A DNA stretch of 64,000 nucleotides from Gnetum montanum (taxonomy: Eukaryota > Streptophyta > Gnetopsida > Gnetales > Gnetaceae), in contig MNCI01014764.1 in the NCBI GenBank assembly GCA_015680685.1, forward strand, positions 139,552-203,551. The letters are read 5' to 3'. Shown piece by piece: positions 21,451 through 32,760 of this stretch. The notes under the pieces were generated by a model. It worked only from the letters and a program-made list of their open reading frames with translations, ran no database searches and was not told the DNA's origin. Position numbers and translations under genes: made by a program. Numbering within the stretch: position 1 is the first letter of the stretch; each line of letters begins with the position of its first letter.

Positions 21451-22514
21451 TGTTGCACTTTTGGTATGTCAAAATCTTATGAAAAATGGAGAACATAGAA
21501 TGCTTGTGGAATGGGATAATTTTGCAGGGCAAGAATGAGAACTCAAGAAATGAGATCTACAAAGAGATGTCAAAGTAGAGACTACATGGGTAAGATGAGA
21601 GCATGGATAAGCATGGATAAATTAAAGGCTATGAGTTAAATGAAGATGCTTTGACAATCAAAAAGAAGATGAATTAATGAGATGAAGCCTAAAAAGACAA
21701 AGTGAAAAAATTAAGGAGACGTCTACTATTTTTAGGAGATATATCCATTGCAAAAGGGACATCTCCCAAGAGACATCTCACTTTCAAAGGAGATGTCTCC
21801 CTAGAATTGAAGTTGATTTCAAAGAGACATCCCAATCTCAAAGGAGATGTCTATGCTAGCTGTTAGATAGCCATTGTATGAATTCTGAGGGATTTTCAAA
21901 AACTTCCAGGCTATAAGAAGACTTCAATCTCTTGGGTATTGTGCAAGCATTATCAACATCAAAGCCATCATTGTCTATTCTATTCTATTGTACTTGTGTA
22001 TTTCATTGGTCATATCATTTGCTTGATTATTTATAGAAATGTGCTTCAAAGTACAAGGACCTTTAATTTAAGTTACACTCTTTCCTTATGGTTTCTTTTT
22101 CTCTTGTAGCTCTATGGGGTTGATGTGCTTCTTACAAGAAGGCATTGTAATTGCGCTTGTCAAAATCCTTTGAGATTAAGTGTTTATGTAGTGTCAAAAA
22201 ACTCTAGATTGGAGCTTAATTTGTAAAGGTTATGGGATCTTTGAAACTACATTTCGAGCTTGTCAAGACCTTATGGGATTGAGTGGTTCATAGCAACGAA
22301 ACACTGCAGTGTAGAGCTCAGAGCTTGCACAAGGTATGGTACCCTTCAAACCATATTTTGAGAAACAAAGTTTAAAGGTGTGAAAGAATTCTACCCTTCA
22401 AGTGTGGACATACCTAAGTTGGGGAACCACATAAAATTTGGGTGTGATTTTGTGGCTGATTAATTTATGATTTAGGAAATTTATTCATCCTCGCTTCTAA
22501 GTTCTCAATCCTCA
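21451..22514 (+). repeat. Element E 3' LTR
   Basis: 1064 bp, starting TGTTGCACTTTTGG and ending CAATCCTCA. It carries GAGACATCTC-type palindromes at about 21715-21853 and a TATA-like CTATAAG at 21911-21917. The following five bases, CATCA, are the TSD. Confidence 0.92.
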
Positions 22515-22519
22515 CATCA

Positions 22520-23865
22520 AGTGGTGCCTCCTCCTCATTCTCATAGCAATGAACCTCCCTCTTGCAGATGGAGGAATCTTTGTTGTACTCTTCTGTACCC
22601 TCTCATTTTTTCAATTCTTCTTCTTCTTTGGCCACTTGCTCAATGAGCCTTTGAATTTGATGGACCCTTAGCTCAGAAAGTCTCCCTTTGGCATAGACTA
22701 CAAGGGTTCTCCTTGTTTTAGTTCTGAGCCCATTTATGGTATGACGTAGTTGATCTTGTTGGGAGTATTCATGGCCTAGGAATCAGTGCAAAAAAGAGTA
22801 GTACCTACCCATGGCCTCATCAAAGGACTCATGAGTACCTTGTTTCCATCCTTGGATTTCTTTCCTTATATTTGACAATATATAGTATGCTTGATATTTA
22901 TCATTGAATAGATCTAGCATCGTACTTCATTGTTAAATAGATTTTGATTCTAAGGATTAGTACTAGCTTTCTGCTTCCTTTATAAGTATCCTTGGAAATA
23001 GTTTTAGCTTTTGCCACTCATTGTCCATATTTTGCAAGGCACAGGCATCATGGAAGGCTTGCAAATGATTTTGTGGATCTTAATGATATCCCCCTCAAAC
23101 TTGAGGATATTGTTCATATCCAACCATTTAACATAGCTATTCTTCAAGTGCCTAGTGGGAATTCTAATAGCCTTTGAAATATTCAACATATTTCTTGTAG
23201 ATAGAAGAGGCTCATTGTAGTCATAATGGTCTTTATGGCCCTTGTTATGGCCATGATACCTACAGTGAGTCCTATTATGCCTTTGTTCTTTATGATGTTC
23301 ATCCCCTTGCTGTTGTTCATGCCTTTGGTCCCTCTTGTCCTAGCAGGATCTACGATTATCCATATCTCGTCATTCATCTCCATCATGATTTCTATGGCTC
23401 TTTCCATGATCCTGACCTTTTCTTCTCCTATGAGATTTGAGGAGGAAGATGATGAGGATGATGATGAAGCTGAAGAGGAAGTGGAATGCTCACAATAACA
23501 ATGCCTACTGCTTCCTCTTCTTTGGTCCCTCCCCTAATCACCATGTCTATCTCTCTTTTGGTGCTTGTTATTATCCCTACCTCTCGATGAATGACTATGG
23601 TTACCATCTTTTGTGGTCCCTTGGTCTTGAGATCCATTCTTTCTATCATCAAGGTTGTCCACAGTTAACTGCAACTATTGGTTAAGGATCTTCGCATTAA
23701 AAAGAGGAGGAGAATTTGTATATTGAGAGGCACCCAAAAAGAAGTCCTTGTCTTCTTTGTGTATTTATAGGAACAAGTAGTTAGGAAACCTTTTTTAATT
23801 TGAAGCCTCATGTTGAGCTTTCATTTGTTGATCTTTCTTTCATTGGGCCTCTATGGGATGATAAT
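22520..23865 (-). pseudogene. Element A gag, central part
   Basis: Collinear with B 45400-46700. It includes the gag core (the LDMNNILKFEG-type segment near 23090-23130) and an Arg/His/Ser-rich charged linker near 23220-23680. The insertion of E borders it on the right-hand side of the protein, and that of H on the N-terminal side. Long ORFs on the plus strand here (for example 23226-23498) are antisense shadows of the charged repeats. Confidence 0.65.
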
Positions 23866-25235
23866 CCTAATGTTGGCGACCGTTTGGGACGCGACCGCCA
23901 ACGAGTGTCCTCGAACAGGATTTAGGTGCCTGCTGGTCTCTGGCAACACCAAGGCCTAGATACCTCCAAATAAACTCAGTAGTTAATGTGAGTATGTGTG
24001 TGTGTTGTTGCGGCGTGTGGTTTTGAGAAATGGAACAATTGCGTTGTGTGTGAACTACAAATGACTTACTTTAAAGAGATTCAGCCAACTTTGCCAAGTA
24101 CTGTGAGTTGTTGAAAATTTCCTATTTTGTTCAACTGCCTAGTCTACGCGGTCCTTATAATACCTACTTGTAACAAATAAAATTTTGCAAAAACATTTGA
24201 GCACAACTCCGCAATCTACTCCTAATTTTCCCCAGAGAAAGAGATAGTTCCACAAGAAAACTAGAAATAGAGCAAGATTCGATGGAAATAAGCAGAAAAG
24301 AAAAGAAAGCAGATTTGTGTAGACCTCAAATATTTAAACAAGGTAAAATGACACGAGTAAACACTTCGCAATAAAGCTATCCCAAATTCAATATCTACGA
24401 ATTGTTCAAACTTCCAAGGCTCAAACAAGCAATATCTTCAAGACAATCCTATTATGCTACCAAAAATTGCTGCGTAAACTACCACGTACGAGACTCCATT
24501 TTGACTAGATAATAGATGTCAACGATTGCATTCAAACAGAACCTTTAAAAGACTTGACAATTTCTGATTGAAATACCACGGGAATTCACTTTAAAGATAA
24601 AAAGAAGCTATTCTGGTCCCATCAAAATACCAAAGATTTTTTGAACCCTCTCGACTACTGAATTGTTCAACGGCGTGACTACAAACAGAGGCTCTCTTAC
24701 AACAATCCCAATAGCAGTTCCCATACGTTGCACAATAACGAAATTTACTACTAAAATGCTCTTAAGGCTTTTAAACGCAAGCGCGTCTATGGCAAAATTC
24801 TAATAGAAATTTGTATCGGGCAACAAGAACAGTAAGAGCAATCTAAAAATCCCAAAATTACTTGCCAAGGATGATACTATCTAAACCAGTAGCTAAACAA
24901 TTTAGACAAAACAAAAAATAAAATGCATAACTCACAAGACCATGACAAAGAGGCTGAAATCTTTCCTTTAGCAAGCCATCTTACGAGCAATCGTCTTTAC
25001 AAATCTTCTTTACAAATGCTCTTCTCAAGACCCCAAGGTGTCTTCAGCTGAGAGCCTAAGTGCTAACTAGTAGCCTTCAAAGTGTGAAGTATGAGACCTC
25101 CCAAAAGTCTCTTCTCCAAATTATCCTTCAAAATTCCCCCCTTAGAATTGAGATTCCAAATTTTGAGCTCCCCCCAATCCCCCTTTTCTTCCTCCTTGAC
25201 CCCTGAAGCCTTTTTATAGGGTTCAAAGGTAGGTA

Positions 25236-25429
25236 NNNNNNNNNNNNNNNNNNNNNNNNNNNNNNNNNNNNNNNNNNNNNNNNNNNNNNNNNNNNNNNNN
25301 NNNNNNNNNNNNNNNNNNNNNNNNNNNNNNNNNNNNNNNNNNNNNNNNNNNNNNNNNNNNNNNNNNNNNNNNNNNNNNNNNNNNNNNNNNNNNNNNNNNN
25401 NNNNNNNNNNNNNNNNNNNNNNNNNNNNN
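25236..25429. other. Assembly gap (194 N)
   Basis: Unresolved bases inside element H, just upstream (minus strand) of its TATA box. The two ORF-like translations that span it have no meaning. Confidence 1.
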
Positions 25430-25496
25430 ATAATTAAAGGCAAGTTTTCTAAAACAGGGCTTCACACTATATGTACTTTATTAATGGTTGTTATAT

Positions 25497-26360
25497 CTAT
25501 ATATATGTATATATGTAAATTAATTTGTAAGATATTTTAGTCACCCGATGCTTTTGTAAAGTTATATACGAGTGGTAGTAATGAAATAATTTTACATATA
25601 TCTTGGTGAAAGTGGCAGAGTTAATGAATGGGTTAAAATAATTCTTCTTTGTCTTCCCTGGTAAATTGCGTGGATAATCGGCAATGGTTCCAAAACAGCA
25701 GGCGTACTCGGCTGGTTCGTTTTCTCCTTTCTCTGCACAAAACTTGTAAAAACTGACACATGTTCTACCCAAGATCCAAAGTGCTGTGTCACCCAAACCG
25801 TATGTTTGAATCACCACCGCAAAATCGTAGCCAATTGCCACCGCGGGAGAAGGCTCTGCCGCTGCATCTGGGATTTCTGTTTTGCCCCAAATTGGCTTAG
25901 GGCTTCCTGCGTTTTTTGAATTTTTCCTTGAATCGTCACTGCCATTGTCATTGATCACAGAACCAGGGGCGAATGTATTGTGGATCTGCATCCACTGAAA
26001 CCGCAAGAACCTTCAGAACTGTTGCTGCCCGCACAACTGAAACCACTACGGCCTACAACAAAAATAAAATCAGGGCCCCAACAAAACGTGACTTCTTTCT
26101 CCGTATATTGTGTGGAGAGGGTTTCAATTTTTTTTTTCAAAAATAATATCCCTGCATTCTGCCCTACATTGGCCTCAGTTCTGTCCGAGTTTCTCCATGC
26201 GATTGTTGCCTGAAACCCCTTTTAAATCGGCTCATCGGTGAAAGAAGGGCCTCCCACGCGCTCCACGAACTTAGGTTCGGTGTTTGGCGAGTCGGCAACA
26301 TAGATCCAGCCGGTGCATGGACGCAGTCCAGAACGGCAAGCCAAAGGAATTACCCCAATA
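25497..26360 (-). pseudogene. Gene-like segment inside element H, not recognised
   Basis: On the minus strand a frame from about 26356 reads IPLACRSGLRPCTGWIYVAD and VGGPSFTDEPI before one stop at about 26226. It then stays open to 25955. A second frame (25497-26006, 169 residues, the longest open frame in the window) reads IWGKTEIPDAAAEPSPAV and YKFCAEKGENEPAEYACC. A sequence resembling a 3' splice site (TTTCAGTGGATGCAG, about 25985-26000) lies where the frames overlap. Base composition is nearer to coding DNA than the neighbours. It could be a captured host gene fragment or exon, or chance openness in GC-richer DNA. I do not recognise the protein. Confidence 0.35.
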
Positions 26361-26858
26361 CCATGGCATTCAGTTCTGCTTTTTTTTCTGATTTCGTTTT
26401 TTCTCCGGCAGCGTTAACAATGGGCCTTTGGTCATACGTGAATTTGGATTTTCTGCAATACAGAAACCTTTACATCCTTTGATAATTTTAAATCCATGAA
26501 TTCAAAACTAGTTGGTAGTCTGTTAGGTCCTTCACTTGTTTCCAACTCTTAGCTGATTTTTAATAATCCATTACCCACGGTGTTGTCTATTTTGCCAATA
26601 TTAATCAGGGAGTATGCTTTTTTGTGGTAAATAATCACCTCTTTTTTTTTCCAACCTTCACTCAAGAAAATATCTTAGCATTTTAATATACTTTCCAAGA
26701 AGGCTTCAACATCAAGATTATTTACCAGGCTTGCTTCTCCAAGAATACCCATTACTCACAATACTAAACTACAAATTTACAACCAGGGCTTGTGCTAATA
26801 TTTTGAACAAAATATTCCAACTGCTCCATGTAATGGCGAAACGGTCACCAACACCTAA

Positions 26859-27158
26859 TAGAGGAGATCTTGAACCTTGTACTCAACATTAAGTATAGTG
26901 ATGCCAAACTTGATGAGATTGATAAAAAAAAATCATGGGAACAGATCAGTCAAGAGGAAACACAAATTTTCTCTCCATATTCATCCATTGTAGTTGCTTG
27001 TCTTGATTCAAGATGAAGGTGAAGTTTGGAGTGTAAGGATCCATATGAGTGTAGACGACCTAGAACTATTGGGGCACTTGTGTTTTCTAGCTCTCTTGTC
27101 TTTGATTGGATCCACCTATGAATGGTGGTGGAGAATCTTTCATGCTAGAAGAAGCCAT
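26859..27158 (-). pseudogene. Element A gag, N-terminal part
   Basis: The start is the ATG at 27158, reading MASSSMKDSPPPF. It continues with PNFTFILNQDKQLQW, which matches PNFTYILHQDEQL in B and a similar block in C and F. The homology fixes the gag start for all four copies. The frame is cut at 26859 by the insertion of H. A few TAG stops are present. Confidence 0.75.
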
Positions 27159-27286
27159 ATTAGTGATTGTTCAAAAACATGGTGTGTTTGTTATTATTAT
27201 GTATCTTAATGGTTTAGTGTTAACTTTCATTTACAATGTCATTAGATGGTTTCACTATCTTCCCTATATAGCACACTTAGCTAGAC

Positions 27287-27309
27287 TAAATCCCTAGGAA
27301 TGGTGCCAA
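27287..27309 (-). other. Primer binding site of element A
   Basis: Directly inside the 5' LTR the minus strand reads TTGGCACCATTCCTAGGGAT. Allowing C-to-T and G-to-A changes, it matches the tRNA-Asp-type PBS of Athila-like elements. B (TTAGTGCCATTGTCGATGAC) and C (TTGGTGTTATTTTTGGGGAT) preserve other parts of the same site. Confidence 0.65.
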
Positions 27310-28158
27310 TGATGAGTAGCAAGCAAACCCTATGTCCAACCATATGAACCACAAACATTGCACTAGCAATCCATTGAATTTTATGGACATAGCCCCTAAA
27401 TGTATTGATGGGTAAAGATAGTGACTTAGGAATGTGATCATTGTCTTCTTGGCTTCACTTGTGTAAGTTCAAGTGTATGGTTAAGTGTAAGCTAAGGCAC
27501 ATTATTTATATTTATATTTTATATTTTATTTGATTTAATCTAAGTGTAAAATAAAGGTAATTGATTGTAAATTAACTAATTAACTATTTAATGCTTTAAT
27601 TTAATTATCCTAACATAAGCATCCAAGCCCACCTTCCATGCACATCTTGAACTCTTTATAAATGCTACTGGGTTATCAAGTGTTAGGCTACTAGGTGGAC
27701 CAAGTAGTAACACCACTTAGATTACCAAGCATTAACAGTATGTTTGAGGGGGGGCATACTTATGTGTTATTATTAAATGTATTAATTAACTATGGACATG
27801 AATATAAAATGCATAAGTAGTAAAGTGCATGAATGTAAACATTTAAATTATTCTTAAGTGCTGCAAGGAATTCCAAGAATCTTGTCTTTATTTTTGGCAC
27901 ATCAAAGTGTTTAGGTACATTGATGTTTGAATAAGGATTTGTAGAATATTTGAAGTCCTGCTGTAGGTACTTAGAAAATATTCTAACTCCAATGGAAAGA
28001 AACTTTAAGAGTTCCACTACACTATCAACTTAACATGCCAGAAATGTAGTGGGTATGCACATTTATATAGGAAAGACTAGACACTGCATTGACACATCTA
28101 ACCATGTGTTAATGGGGATGTGTCAACATGGATACCTTAATAGGTATGCATTGATGCA
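27310..28158 (-). repeat. Element A 5' LTR
   Basis: Starts TGATGAGTAGCAAG and matches 5930-6818. The far end is less clear. Similarity fades around GCATTGATGCA (28158), a few bases before a SINE-like copy. The homolog of the last 25 bp of the other LTR is missing or altered. Confidence 0.85.
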
Positions 28159-28164
28159 TACTAA

Positions 28165-28271
28165 GATATATAGTTCAATTCCAACTTTATAACTCGGTAT
28201 TGCCCACTAGAATTGAACCCATGACTTGCAACATTTAAATCAAGAGTCTTACCATTAGGCTAACACCTCAC
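28165..28271 (-). mobile_element. tRNA-derived SINE-like copy
   Basis: Read on the minus strand it opens GTGAGGTGTTAGCCTAATGG, with a Pol III A-box-like TTAGCCTAATGG. About 44 bases later comes a B-box-like GGGTTCAATTCTA, followed by GAGTTATAAA. The copy at 54090 has the same order and nearly the same head. No complete tRNA fold remains. Confidence 0.55.
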
Positions 28272-29040
28272 TATTGTTGTTTGCAATTATGACTTTTATA
28301 GTATTTTGCTTCTATTTCCTTTCATTTTTTATGTTTTCTAGTTTGCTTCATTAGAGCTTTGTATCTATTCTTGAAATTTTGTTAATTATTTGTTTTATTT
28401 TACTTATTGGTCTACTTTAATTCTTGGCCTATTATAGATGGGATAAGGACAAATGATGATAATGATCATTGGTTTTATTTTACTTAATTCTTTCCTACAC
28501 TAGGTTTCCTTGTTACAAGCACTCTTCTATAAGTCTTTTCTACTTTATGTTTTGTTATGATCTTACTAGCTTGTCTAAATTTTATTTTCTTGTGCTTTCT
28601 TTGCTTTAAAGAACAAAACAATGTATTCATAGCTTACATCATATCTTCAAAACTAATTTTCATCTTTCTAAACCATTATACTTTTTCCTTTGCATTGTAA
28701 GGGGAGTATTAATCTTTGCCCTATATGGTTGAAGGATAAAGCTAAAATTTTCCCTTACAAGAAAAATTAATAAATACCTTGAATTTATGTCCTTGCATGA
28801 AATGTCTTAACTATCATATTGTAGTATGTATGGGCATTCATTTTTCATATTTCTCCTATCTCATTTTATATATCATGTTGTGTATTTTAATTCATGTTGC
28901 AATACAAGGTTTGACTCACATTTGTAAAGTTTTCCTAAAATGGAAAATTTTGGATGTAAGGCATCATAGTGTCAAAACACAATGGATGCATGATGGGATC
29001 TTACTACTTTTTCATAATTATTTCTTCAATAATTTAATAG
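28272..29040. other. AT-rich interval without a recognised feature
   Basis: Pyrimidine-rich low-complexity sequence between element A with its SINE-like neighbour and the truncated left end of element F. It shows no similarity that I can see to the A or B spacer. The open frame at 28779-29045 looks like chance in AT-rich DNA. Confidence 0.5.
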
Positions 29041-29689
29041 CATAGAATATAATTCATACAATGAAGTTGATTCTTATGCATAAGTGACAATTTTATTAAC
29101 AAAAGTATTAAAATGACCCAAAGAAATTATAAAGTTATAAAAGAAAATATAAAATATAAAGAAATGAAAAACATATGAAGAATTCAAAAATGAAAATAAT
29201 TGAAAAATATTTAAGAAATTAAAAAATTGTAAGAAATTGTAAAATAAAAAGGTAGAAATGCATTCATCTCAATTCAAAGGATCTCCTACATGATTGAGTT
29301 TCGAGAGAAAGATCTGAAAGAAGGATTTTGCAATGACATTGGTTGAAGTATTTAACATATTGGTTCCACATGATTCTCAAAATAGCTTCATTTGTTGTAT
29401 GTTTACTAAGATAAGCAAATGTGAGTTTGACAATTGGTAAATTTATAAGGACCTAGATCTATAAATTATATGAACTAAGTATGGTCCTTTCCAAAGCTTT
29501 GAGATTTTATACATTGTAGTATTTAACTTAGATTATAATAAAGGACCTTATCACCTACATAAATATTTAAGTGTCTAATCCAAAGTTCATGCCTCTTCTT
29601 ATTGTAGACTTTATGCACTTCATTATGCATTAGCATAATCATTCTATTTTCACTTAGCTTTTTTAAGGTCATCAATCATTCATGTTATG

Positions 29690-30420
29690 CTAAGGGGAGA
29701 TCCAAGTCCAAATCTCATGTAATGTTTAGTATATGAATTATTTTTATAGCCATTTTCAAAAATTTTCCATATACTAATTTGTAAGAAGAATAATCCATAG
29801 AAAGTTTCCAGGTTGACTTGTAAGCCCATAGAGCATCATTGAGTTTGGTTCTCCAATCCTTTCTATTCTTACTAATGGTTGGTATGAGGATATAGGTTAT
29901 CTTCCTATTTGTGACTTTGACTTGGCCATTAACTAAAGAGTAGCATGATGTATTTAGTCTATGATCTACTCCCAATGGTTGCATTAATTTCTTAAATATT
30001 AGCAATATAAAATATGTGCCTTTGTTTAATCTAAGCACTTGTGGGATACCAAACATATTTACCATCTTTTATTCAAGGAATTTAGTAATAGTTGTTATAG
30101 TACAATCAGTTACTACAATAGCTTCTACTCATTTCATACAATAGTCTACAATAATGATGATCTACAATTTACCATTGAAAGAAGGATTAATAAGACCAAT
30201 GAGGTTAATTTTCCATAAGTCAAAAGGATCTAGTGGTTGTATTCACTACTGTAATTCCTCAAGGCATGTTGTTACCCCACCATCTCATTGATAATACTTG
30301 TAGGATTTGGCAAAGTGATGTACCTTGTGGAAGAGTATTGGCTAGAAGTAACTAACCATAAAAATTTTGATGACTATCCTTCATGCATAGTGATCTTTAC
30401 ATGGTCCCTCATGTACATCC
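29690..30420 (-). pseudogene. Element F integrase, broken
   Basis: A 116-residue open stretch (29715-30065) reads VLRLNKGTYF, LMQPLGVDHRLNTS and LNDALWAYKSTWKLSMDYS. The second catalytic position is Asn instead of Asp. The third falls in NRKITYIL, where Lys replaces Glu. It is collinear with A and B integrase, and the N-terminal zinc-binding part to about 30420 is poorly preserved. Confidence 0.8.
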
Positions 30421-30689
30421 TAAAGAACTCTTATTGATTTTCTTCTAGAACACACTAGTGCAACAAGTTATTTGTACTAATTTTTTAGAGATTTCCCTCT
30501 ATCTCCATGAAATGCTTTATGTAGTGCAGGAAATATTGGATCCTATGTTTATCCCATTTAGAAGGAACTCTTCACTCCTTTAGGTAAATCAAGTAATCAA
30601 AAAATCAAGTAGTGATTACTAATAAGGGTACTATAGTGGCCTTTACAAATAAAGGCTCATAAAAAACTGATTAGGTAAATATTCTTTAT

Positions 30690-31960
30690 CAGCTTCTTGT
30701 CACATCTTAATTTAGGTAAATGATAACATTTTCTATTTTCTTCTTATCAATCATGGTAATGTTGAACTCTAGCCAACAAATGATCCATGGGCTCACTGTT
30801 GGCTTGTTCATAAGAAAGCTTATTGTACTATGATTAGTGTGCATAAAAACTAAATATCCAAGCACATAGTGCATGAACTTTTTAATTGCATACATCACCA
30901 CCATTAGCTTTTTTTAAGTTGTGGTGTAATTGAGTTGTGCATTAATGACATTTTTGCTTGCATAGTGGATGTAGTATGGATGTTTCTAATCATCCAACTA
31001 CATAAGCACAACTTCCAAAGCATAATTGGATGCATTGGTCATTATGTAAAATCTCCTTAATTAATCTAGTACTTTTAGAATGGAAGTTTCTACAAGTATT
31101 TTCTTGTAAAGATCACATGTCTTCTGATAATCATTTAACCAGAGGAAAGGTGCATCCTTCTTTGTAAGCTGTACCAATAACTTGGTAATGTTTGAGAATT
31201 TTTCAATTAAGCACTTGTAATATCTTATGTGTCCAAGGAATGAACTCACATCCCTCACTATTTAGGGTCATTAAATGATTTTTCAGATGACCTTAATTTT
31301 TTAAAGATCAATCTTAATATTTTTTTCCAAAATTTGGTACCCTAAGATAATGCCCTCGTAGATCATGAGGTGATTGTTTTGCTAATTGAATTTCAAATTT
31401 ATTTTCACACATCTCTTTAGTACTTATTCTAGATGGTCTAATGCTTATTTAAAGTCTAACCCATATGTGGAGAATTCATCCATGAAGACTTTAATGCCAT
31501 TGTTGATTTGCTTCTAGAAGATGCTTAGGATTATGTGTTGGAATGTAGTAGGAGCATTGCATAATTAAAAAAACATCTTTTTGTATGCAAACATCCCTAA
31601 TGAAATCATAAATGTTGTTTTTTCTTAGTTCTCAAATGCAATCGAGATTTGGTAATAACCACTATAACCATCTAAAAAGCTGTAATATTTATGTCCTACT
31701 ATAGTATCGAATATTTGATTAATAAATAACAATAAAAAGTAATCTTTAAAAGTTGCAACATTCAATAGCTTAAAGTTTATGTAGATTTAATATTAACTTC
31801 TTTCTTTGTTACAATCACAGTTTGACTTATCCATGCACTATCTACAATAGGATAGATGAATTCAACTTTCAGAAGTTATTTGATCTTTCATTTTACTATT
31901 TGCTTTATCTTTGGATTTACCTTGTGCTATGATTGACATCTGAGATTGATTGTAAGATCC
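30690..31960 (-). pseudogene. Element F reverse transcriptase and RNase H, broken
   Basis: The RT catalytic box reads VFMDEFS at about 31475-31500, with Glu for the second Asp. The connection includes RDVSSFLGHIRYYKCLIEKFS (31061-31258, 21 residues shown by position 31190-31258). RNase H remnants lie at 30707-30904, with VVMYAIKKFMHYVLGYLVFM. Stops and small deletions are frequent. Confidence 0.82.
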
Positions 31961-32449
31961 ATGTATATGTTATGTTGGCATACACATGGATCAATTCTAG
32001 TGATCTCATCATAAGACCACACAAAGGTTATTGACCACTTATTTATAACTTCCAATAGTTTTTTTCTTTTCTTTCATTGGCATTTATAATTACCCATTTT
32101 TCATTCTCTAAATATATGTATTTAAGTGATTTGGGTAATATCTTCAATTTAAGTGATTTAGGTACAAGTTATTTGGTATTTCCAACTCTTCCCAATTAGT
32201 ATCTTCTCCATGTACATGTCTTTCCCTGGAGAGTTATTAATATACTTCATCTCATCTAAGTTATCCACATAAGAGCTAGTAAGTACTTCTTGTGGTTCCA
32301 TGCAAATTAATGACTTGTAGCTTTCTTATATCATTAGCCATTAGTTACCTTCCTATTTAGTGGTTGCTACATATAGAAACATTTGCATACATACCTTTTA
32401 TTCACATGAATTGCATGCTCTAATATTCATTGGTTTGATGGTCTAGGTT

Positions 32450-32760
32450 TTTTGCATGCAGTTACACTTTATATTGCTATATGTGATGCATGGAACTCCT
32501 TACTTTTCAATTACTTTGTGTTCATTTTCTTGGGAATTTTTAAGCAAAGATCCCTAATTGTAAATTTGGCATCAATTGTGCTTATCCAAGGTCTTCTCAT
32601 GATTATTCAAAACTCTCATTTATAGTTATCCACATGGATTACTAGGAAATCCATTGGGTAGGACCTTTCACTAATGGTGGTCATAGTGTTCACCATATGT
32701 TTCAATAGAGTAATGATGGACTGATCTACTAAGTCTAACATGACAGTAATATGGTTGGTG
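32450..32760 (-). pseudogene. Element F protease remnant with deleted active site
   Basis: The C-terminal half survives: YPMDFLVIHVDN, then RPWISTIDAKFTIRDL (about 32540-32660). Upstream, the Gln/Tyr-rich end of gag (NYQQSYHQPYY, about 32745-32785) runs straight into LDLVDQSIITLL. The stretch holding DSG in A and its counterparts in B and C is absent. The deletion is visible by comparison with B 44230-44340. Confidence 0.65.

Larger units (their letters stand above)
16096..22514 (+). mobile_element. Element E: non-autonomous copia-type LTR retrotransposon inserted in gag of A
   Basis: Two LTRs (16096-17151, 21451-22514) start TGTTG and end CCTCA. The flanks are TATCA (16091-16095) and CATCA (22515-22519), a 5-bp TSD with one C/T change. 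Element B, which lacks the insertion, reads CACTTCGTTGAGTGGTGACT across the same place. The PBS (TGGTATCAAAGC, 17154-17165) fits initiator tRNA-Met, the usual copia primer. Inside are a copia-type gag with zinc knuckles and a second frame with a plant transposon-protein-like domain. The 4.3-kb interior has no protease, integrase, RT or RNase H, so E needed another element's enzymes. Confidence 0.9.
23871..26853 (-). mobile_element. Element H: solo-LTR-like insertion of about 3 kb
   Basis: Both flanks carry CCTAA (23866-23870, 26854-26858), a 5-bp TSD. The ends form an inverted repeat: TGTTGGCGACCGTTT at the left, and TGTTGGTGACCGTTT as the reverse complement of the right. A TATA box on the minus strand (TATAAAAA, 25211-25218) sits mid-element. 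TG...CA ends, 5-bp TSD and an internal TATA box fit a solo LTR read on the minus strand, though 3 kb is long. A small TIR-type DNA element is the alternative. The sequence is less AT-rich than its surroundings and includes a gene-like segment. It contains a 194-base N gap. Confidence 0.7.
5930..28158 (-). mobile_element. Element A: Athila-like Ty3/gypsy retrotransposon with two nested insertions
   Basis: Two LTRs (5930-6818 and 27310-28158) enclose, read on the minus strand, a PBS, gag, PR, RT, RNase H, INT, noncoding spacer, 3' ORF and PPT. Removing nested elements E (16096-22519) and H (23871-26858) leaves about 12.8 kb, close to the 13.1 kb of complete element B. Domain order PR-RT-RNase H-INT is that of Ty3/gypsy. 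The extra ORF after INT and the tRNA-Asp-like PBS point to the Athila lineage. Several catalytic residues survive (RT FMDD, protease DSG, INT Asp and Glu), so A is less decayed than F or B in those positions, but every frame has stops. No clear TSD can be paired because the right LTR end is blurred by a SINE-like copy. Confidence 0.88.

Noticed and set aside
23226-23685. Plus-strand Met- and Phe-rich ORFs
   Set aside because: Antisense of the Arg/His/Ser-rich linker of gag of element A. The same pattern occurs antisense to gag in B near 46017-46247.
25063-25465. ORFs spanning the N gap
   Set aside because: Most of their residues are unknown. Openness is due to Ns being read through.
28779-29045. 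88-residue ORF as a host gene
   Set aside because: AT-rich interval, no recognisable motif, no codon structure, and no flanking gene signals.
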